NCBI GenBank assembly: GCA_022573485.1
Contig: JACZTW010000238.1
Coordinates: 1 to 6,102, forward strand
DNA length: 6,102 bases
Origin: Planctomycetota bacterium
GTDB taxonomy: Bacteria > Planctomycetota > Phycisphaerae > UBA1845 > CAIVHJ01
Direction of reading: 5' to 3'
Made by a program: the position numbers and the translations under genes. Shown here one piece after another: positions 4,701-6,102 of this stretch (its first letter is position 1; every line of letters starts with the position of its first letter). The notes beneath the pieces are model-generated. The model saw only the letters and a program-made list of their open reading frames with translations, ran no database searches and was not told where the DNA came from.

Positions 4701-6102
4701 TCTCCGGCCCCATCGCCGAGGGCCGGTTCCTGGTGCGGGACTTGAACTGCATCGGCTGCCACCGCATCGAAGACAACGTGGCCACCATCCACCAATTTAT
4801 CTCTGCCGCATCGGAGGACGACGAGGACGACTGGGACGAGGAAGAGGAGGAAGACGAAGGGGATGACGAGGCGGCGGACGATGACGACGCGGACAGTGCC
4901 CTGGCGCGGCTGGGCGAGGGTTACGGCGGCGCGTTCGACGTGCCCAATGGTCCGCCGTGGCTTCGGGGACAGGGCGCCAAAGTCCAGCCGGAGTGGTTCC
5001 ACAGTTTCCTTTTGAACGTCGAGGAGCTGCGGCCCTGGCTGAAGGTGCGCATGCCCAGCTTTAACTTGACCGGCGCGCAAGCTTCAATTCTGGTGGACTA
5101 CTTCGCCGCGCTGAGCAAGGACGAGGCCAACGATTTGAAAGACGATTTGAAACGGATTCATAAATACGTCGCCCAGTCGGGCGATCCCGAGTCCGCCCGG
5201 GACGACTGGCATCGCAACGGTGCCACGGCCTCGCTCGCTGGGCTGCTGCGGGACTACTCCCTCGAGAACGAACTTCTCAAGCCGTACAAGTTTGACTTCC
5301 GCAAAAAAGACGAAGCCGCGATCGACGAAGTCTACCGCGAAGTGTTGGGCAATGCGGAATTCTTTGCGCATTTGTACGACATTCAATACCCCTTCGAGTA
5401 CAACGACTTTACCCCCATGGACGGGGAGCGGTTCGCCTTTGGCGAGCGCCTGTTCGGCGAAATGGGTTGTCTGGCGTGCCATGTTCTCGGCGACTCCGCG
5501 GTGCCAGGATCGAATCCCGCGCCGACCGCGCCCAATCTAGCGCTGGCACACAAGAGGATTCGCTACGAATGGTTCCGCCAGTGGATGCAGGCCCCCGGCA
5601 AAATTCAGCCGGAGACGGCCATGCCGACATGGTTCCCCGGCGGCCAAAGCGGCTTTTCGAAAGAAATGGGCTACACGGATGAGCTGCGCGAACCACTCGA
5701 AGCCGTGTACACCGACAACGGCGAAACGCAAATGAAATTGCTCATGGATTTCATTTGGCAGGCTGGACAGACGAATTACACGGCGGTGGACAAGTCACGG
5801 CTGCCCGGCGCCGATGACATCGGTGATGCCGAGGCGGCCGACGTGCAGCCGCCCGCGGCCGCTTCCGATGAACCGCAACCTGCCGCGCAAGCCATTCCGA
5901 AGCAAGAGTTTCGGCGACTTAGCGCCGCGATTATAGATCTAACCACCGTTGGCCCGCGGGCCGCTCAGATCGTCAAGACCTCCGCCGATGCAGGCACCAT
6001 CCGGGGGCGCGTGATTTGGACCGGCGGCGAAGTCCCGAAGGATCACTTGCCGGTGGCCCCTGATTTCCGCCCGACCTGCTGTCCGAATGAGGCGACCAAA
6101 GC
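1718..6102 (+). CDS. Giant membrane-anchored octahaem (or larger) cytochrome c, 3' end beyond window
   Basis: One frame runs without a stop from the ATG at 1718 to the window edge: 1461 complete codons plus two bases. The protein has eight haem-attachment CXXCH motifs, at residues 260 (CTTCH), 388 (CTVCH), 454 (CAKCH), 488 (CINCH), 603 (CLGCH), 853 (CHACH), 1011 (CIGCH) and 1251 (CLACH). An uncleaved signal anchor at 15-33 would place everything after it in the periplasm, where cytochrome c maturation attaches haem. A coiled coil spans about 55-215. The last five haem sites are followed by MP motifs typical of class I cytochrome c folds. After a Pro/Ala-rich linker (1363-1396) a new beta-type domain begins near 1425 and is cut. 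The likely role is electron transfer within or next to a respiratory complex; substrate and partners are unknown. The start is favoured because it sits just before the anchor; the Shine-Dalgarno is weak (TAGGT, about 8 bases upstream). Codon use is even and GC-rich throughout, so no sign of recent assembly from foreign parts is seen. Confidence 0.93.
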   Translation, partial: MPVSTDHLYDKYRTNLVFAISAAILALSTIWLIRVDHERPWKEYQSGYMDSQAVLAQLNYLVTQQESFQDQLTQARTHLEEERQTIDRAQNPEYDGLLTLLVEKKAEQYNINLEFKQKDAWIIVTRSNLEQATAIEGAESEPARQIAAKLRQDEEALAATRLRNEHVDDDIRELTRARKKQEAGFITARRALADLQKQIDAARTKRDRYSSVLGRWVFNAHLGDFVAPKGTPGRYEVKQVVAMGVKSKLNFLEGYKVDRCTTCHVVIDDENFSQQNLAAQFERAIPALNEALARSGGSSNAPTITMPEPPVIYGLRPDQLKGRVAEYWEQVSREDREAYFSQLQAGVNAYLDHEGLPTIDLQQPLQAHPDLNLFLSTDSPHPINQMGCTVCHEGNGSETDFVLAAHTPKSHAEKKEWTEKYYDRHLGVPTMTWSMLEHFWDFPMIPPQYSEASCAKCHDALDDISRFQGRDYGEKIRTGKKLYTQLGCINCHRVENIDGLRQVGTDLTHVSSKLSDGFMHNWIFSPREFRPATWMPHFFMQENNGPGSENKWDPDPVLRTRTEVQAITHYLQTVSEPWAAEAAPAGLNGDPANGQQLFADVGCLGCHGNIAEYGEAWIVNDLAERRLSEDPEADEDEAYEQAETQFGAMDLNAQVMYAVRHFTEERRADAEERAAREELLATADRRDPDPHKLYLPPMYTRFAPDLSGVGSKVSKDWLYGWLLEPRHYSSYTKMPRLRLTEQEAVDLAAYLVTLKHDTFDTAPFEVSEATVAALDRGMADFLSGQNSAATVEKYRADADGLLTRTLIVTLSKHPERAVQDARTQHYEQALAGMDLTAKKMLFVGQKSITHYGCHACHDIAGFEAAPRPGTDLTDWGEKSIHQLDFAFFGGAYHHTLAETDEFQELYPKERTDLIEWSHSGNLEIDSVHTHSSFATLKLLNPRVWDRQKIKSPYAKLKMPNFYLAEHEVDALVTYLLSRRPARVADALKIQYARELSGPIAEGRFLVRDLNCIGCHRIEDNVATIHQFISAASEDDEDDWDEEEEEDEGDDEAADDDDADSALARLGEGYGGAFDVPNGPPWLRGQGAKVQPEWFHSFLLNVEELRPWLKVRMPSFNLTGAQASILVDYFAALSKDEANDLKDDLKRIHKYVAQSGDPESARDDWHRNGATASLAGLLRDYSLENELLKPYKFDFRKKDEAAIDEVYREVLGNAEFFAHLYDIQYPFEYNDFTPMDGERFAFGERLFGEMGCLACHVLGDSAVPGSNPAPTAPNLALAHKRIRYEWFRQWMQAPGKIQPETAMPTWFPGGQSGFSKEMGYTDELREPLEAVYTDNGETQMKLLMDFIWQAGQTNYTAVDKSRLPGADDIGDAEAADVQPPAAASDEPQPAAQAIPKQEFRRLSAAIIDLTTVGPRAAQIVKTSADAGTIRGRVIWTGGEVPKDHLPVAPDFRPTCCPNEATK
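1760..1816 (+). other. Signal anchor / transmembrane helix of the cytochrome
   Basis: Residues 15-33 form a hydrophobic helix (NLVFAISAAILALSTIWLI). It is preceded by a short segment with basic residues (DKYRT) and followed by RVDHERPWKEYQ. There is no clear signal peptidase AXA site, so the helix probably stays as an N-in anchor with the haem part outside the cytoplasmic membrane. No other strongly hydrophobic stretch occurs later in the visible protein, so this is the only membrane tether seen. Confidence 0.8.
1880..2362 (+). other. Predicted coiled-coil stalk of the cytochrome
   Basis: Residues about 55-215 are almost free of Pro and Cys and dense in Glu, Gln, Arg, Lys, Ala and Leu, with hydrophobic spacing suggesting two long helices (about 55-90 and 125-212) around a less regular patch near 91-123. 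It lies between the membrane anchor and the first haem at residue 260. It would act as a rigid spacer or an oligomerisation rod. The heptad pattern was judged by eye only. Confidence 0.65.
2495..3091 (+). other. Three-haem segment without Met-Pro ligand motifs
   Basis: CXXCH sites at residues 260, 388 and 454 are not followed by the MP motif seen after each later haem. The region is rich in His and Trp instead: a His-Pro pair just before the second site, then His residues in AAHTPKSH, DRHLG and EHFWDFP before the third. This suggests bis-His or otherwise non-Met coordination, with a lower redox potential than the later haems; that is inference. The three sites may form one folded unit distinct from the class I domains. 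Confidence 0.55.
3140..5760 (+). other. Tandem array of five class I cytochrome c-like domains
   Basis: Each of the last five haem sites pairs with a downstream MP motif: C488 with M535, C603 with M734, C853 with M958, C1011 with M1112, and C1251 with M1302. The regions before the Met share an aromatic pattern around W(I/L)xxPxxx, for example NWIFSPREFRPATWMP, GWLLEPRHYSSYTKMP and QWMQAPGKIQPETAMP. Three are followed by the same C-terminal helix type: MPRLRLTEQEAVDLAAYL, MPNFYLAEHEVDALVTYL and MPSFNLTGAQASILVDYF. The array looks like repeated internal duplication of one ancestral domain. The spacing from haem to Met varies from 47 to 131 residues because of charged inserts. Confidence 0.8.
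4811..4894 (+). other. Hyperacidic insert within the seventh haem domain
   Basis: Residues 1032-1059 contain 22 Asp or Glu out of 28, with one Trp (1039). The stretch begins 17 residues after the haem site at 1011-1015 and ends well before the ligand Met at 1112, so it is a surface loop inside a folded cytochrome domain. It could be a docking site for a basic electron partner or could bind metal ions. The GA-rich coding bases (repeats of GAC and GAG) suggest growth by slippage. Confidence 0.85.
5804..5905 (+). other. Pro/Ala/acidic interdomain linker of the cytochrome
   Basis: Residues about 1363-1396 are low complexity (such as AADVQPPAAASDEPQPAAQA) with no haem motif. The segment separates the last cytochrome domain from the C-terminal region and looks like a flexible tether that lets the terminal domain move relative to the haem array. 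Confidence 0.75.
5990..6100 (+). other. Start of a C-terminal beta-sandwich-like domain, cut by the window edge
   Basis: From about residue 1425 the sequence GTIRGRVIWTGGEVP has the pattern of the opening strands of carboxypeptidase-regulatory-like or cupredoxin-associated domains, which often begin G(T/S)(I/V)xGxVxxxGxxP. Twenty-odd residues later comes an adjacent Cys pair (1454-1455) in PTCCPNE. In related domains a Cys, often in a C-x-x-x-H or similar setting, occurs near here and may bind metal; the CC form is unusual. Only about 37 residues are visible, so the family is tentative. Confidence 0.4.

Noticed and set aside
3881..5080. 399-codon open frame on the minus strand.
   Set aside because: It is the mirror of the cytochrome codons, including a hydrophobic Val/Leu/Phe run opposite the Asp/Glu-rich insert that only imitates a membrane segment.
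6077..6094. Cys pair near the right edge considered as a ninth haem site.
   Set aside because: The sequence is TCCPNEA, with no CXXCH spacing and no His.

Overview
The window looks like chromosomal DNA of a GC-rich Gram-negative-type bacterium, most likely a planctomycete or close relative. This is judged from protein style only: a single-domain NAD(P)H-hydrate epimerase opening LTREQIREIDRCAIEEYGI, a small protein whose first 40 residues resemble planctomycete HU proteins, a very large membrane-anchored multihaem cytochrome c, and an AGTTTAGGAGTTT-type intergenic hairpin. No mobile element, tRNA, rRNA or CRISPR array was seen.

Layout. Positions 1-145 are a leader with no convincing gene, ending in a strong ribosome binding site. 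A 100-codon gene follows on + (146-448). A 176-base gap carries a long imperfect hairpin (551-632) and separates it from a convergent gene on -, nnrE (625-1299), which repairs damaged NAD(P)H. A 418-base divergent intergenic region (1300-1717) separates nnrE from the main gene. It holds a TATAAT-type promoter candidate, a short tandem duplication and a REP-like palindrome.

From 1718 to the right edge, 72% of the window is one uninterrupted + strand reading frame of at least 1461 codons that has not ended at base 6102. It encodes a periplasm-facing multihaem cytochrome c. In order it has a signal anchor, a coiled coil of about 160 residues, three CXXCH sites without a Met-Pro ligand motif, five CXXCH sites each followed by a Met-Pro (MP) motif typical of class I cytochrome c domains, a Pro/Ala/acidic linker, and the start of a C-terminal beta-type domain cut by the window edge. 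The eight haem sites in one anchored chain suggest an electron conduit or a scaffold of a respiratory complex. Its partners are not in the window and must lie downstream, if anywhere nearby.

The three genes show no shared pathway. The most unusual items are the architecture of the giant cytochrome, with its highly acidic insert and C-terminal fusion, and the HU-like protein that lacks the DNA-binding arm.
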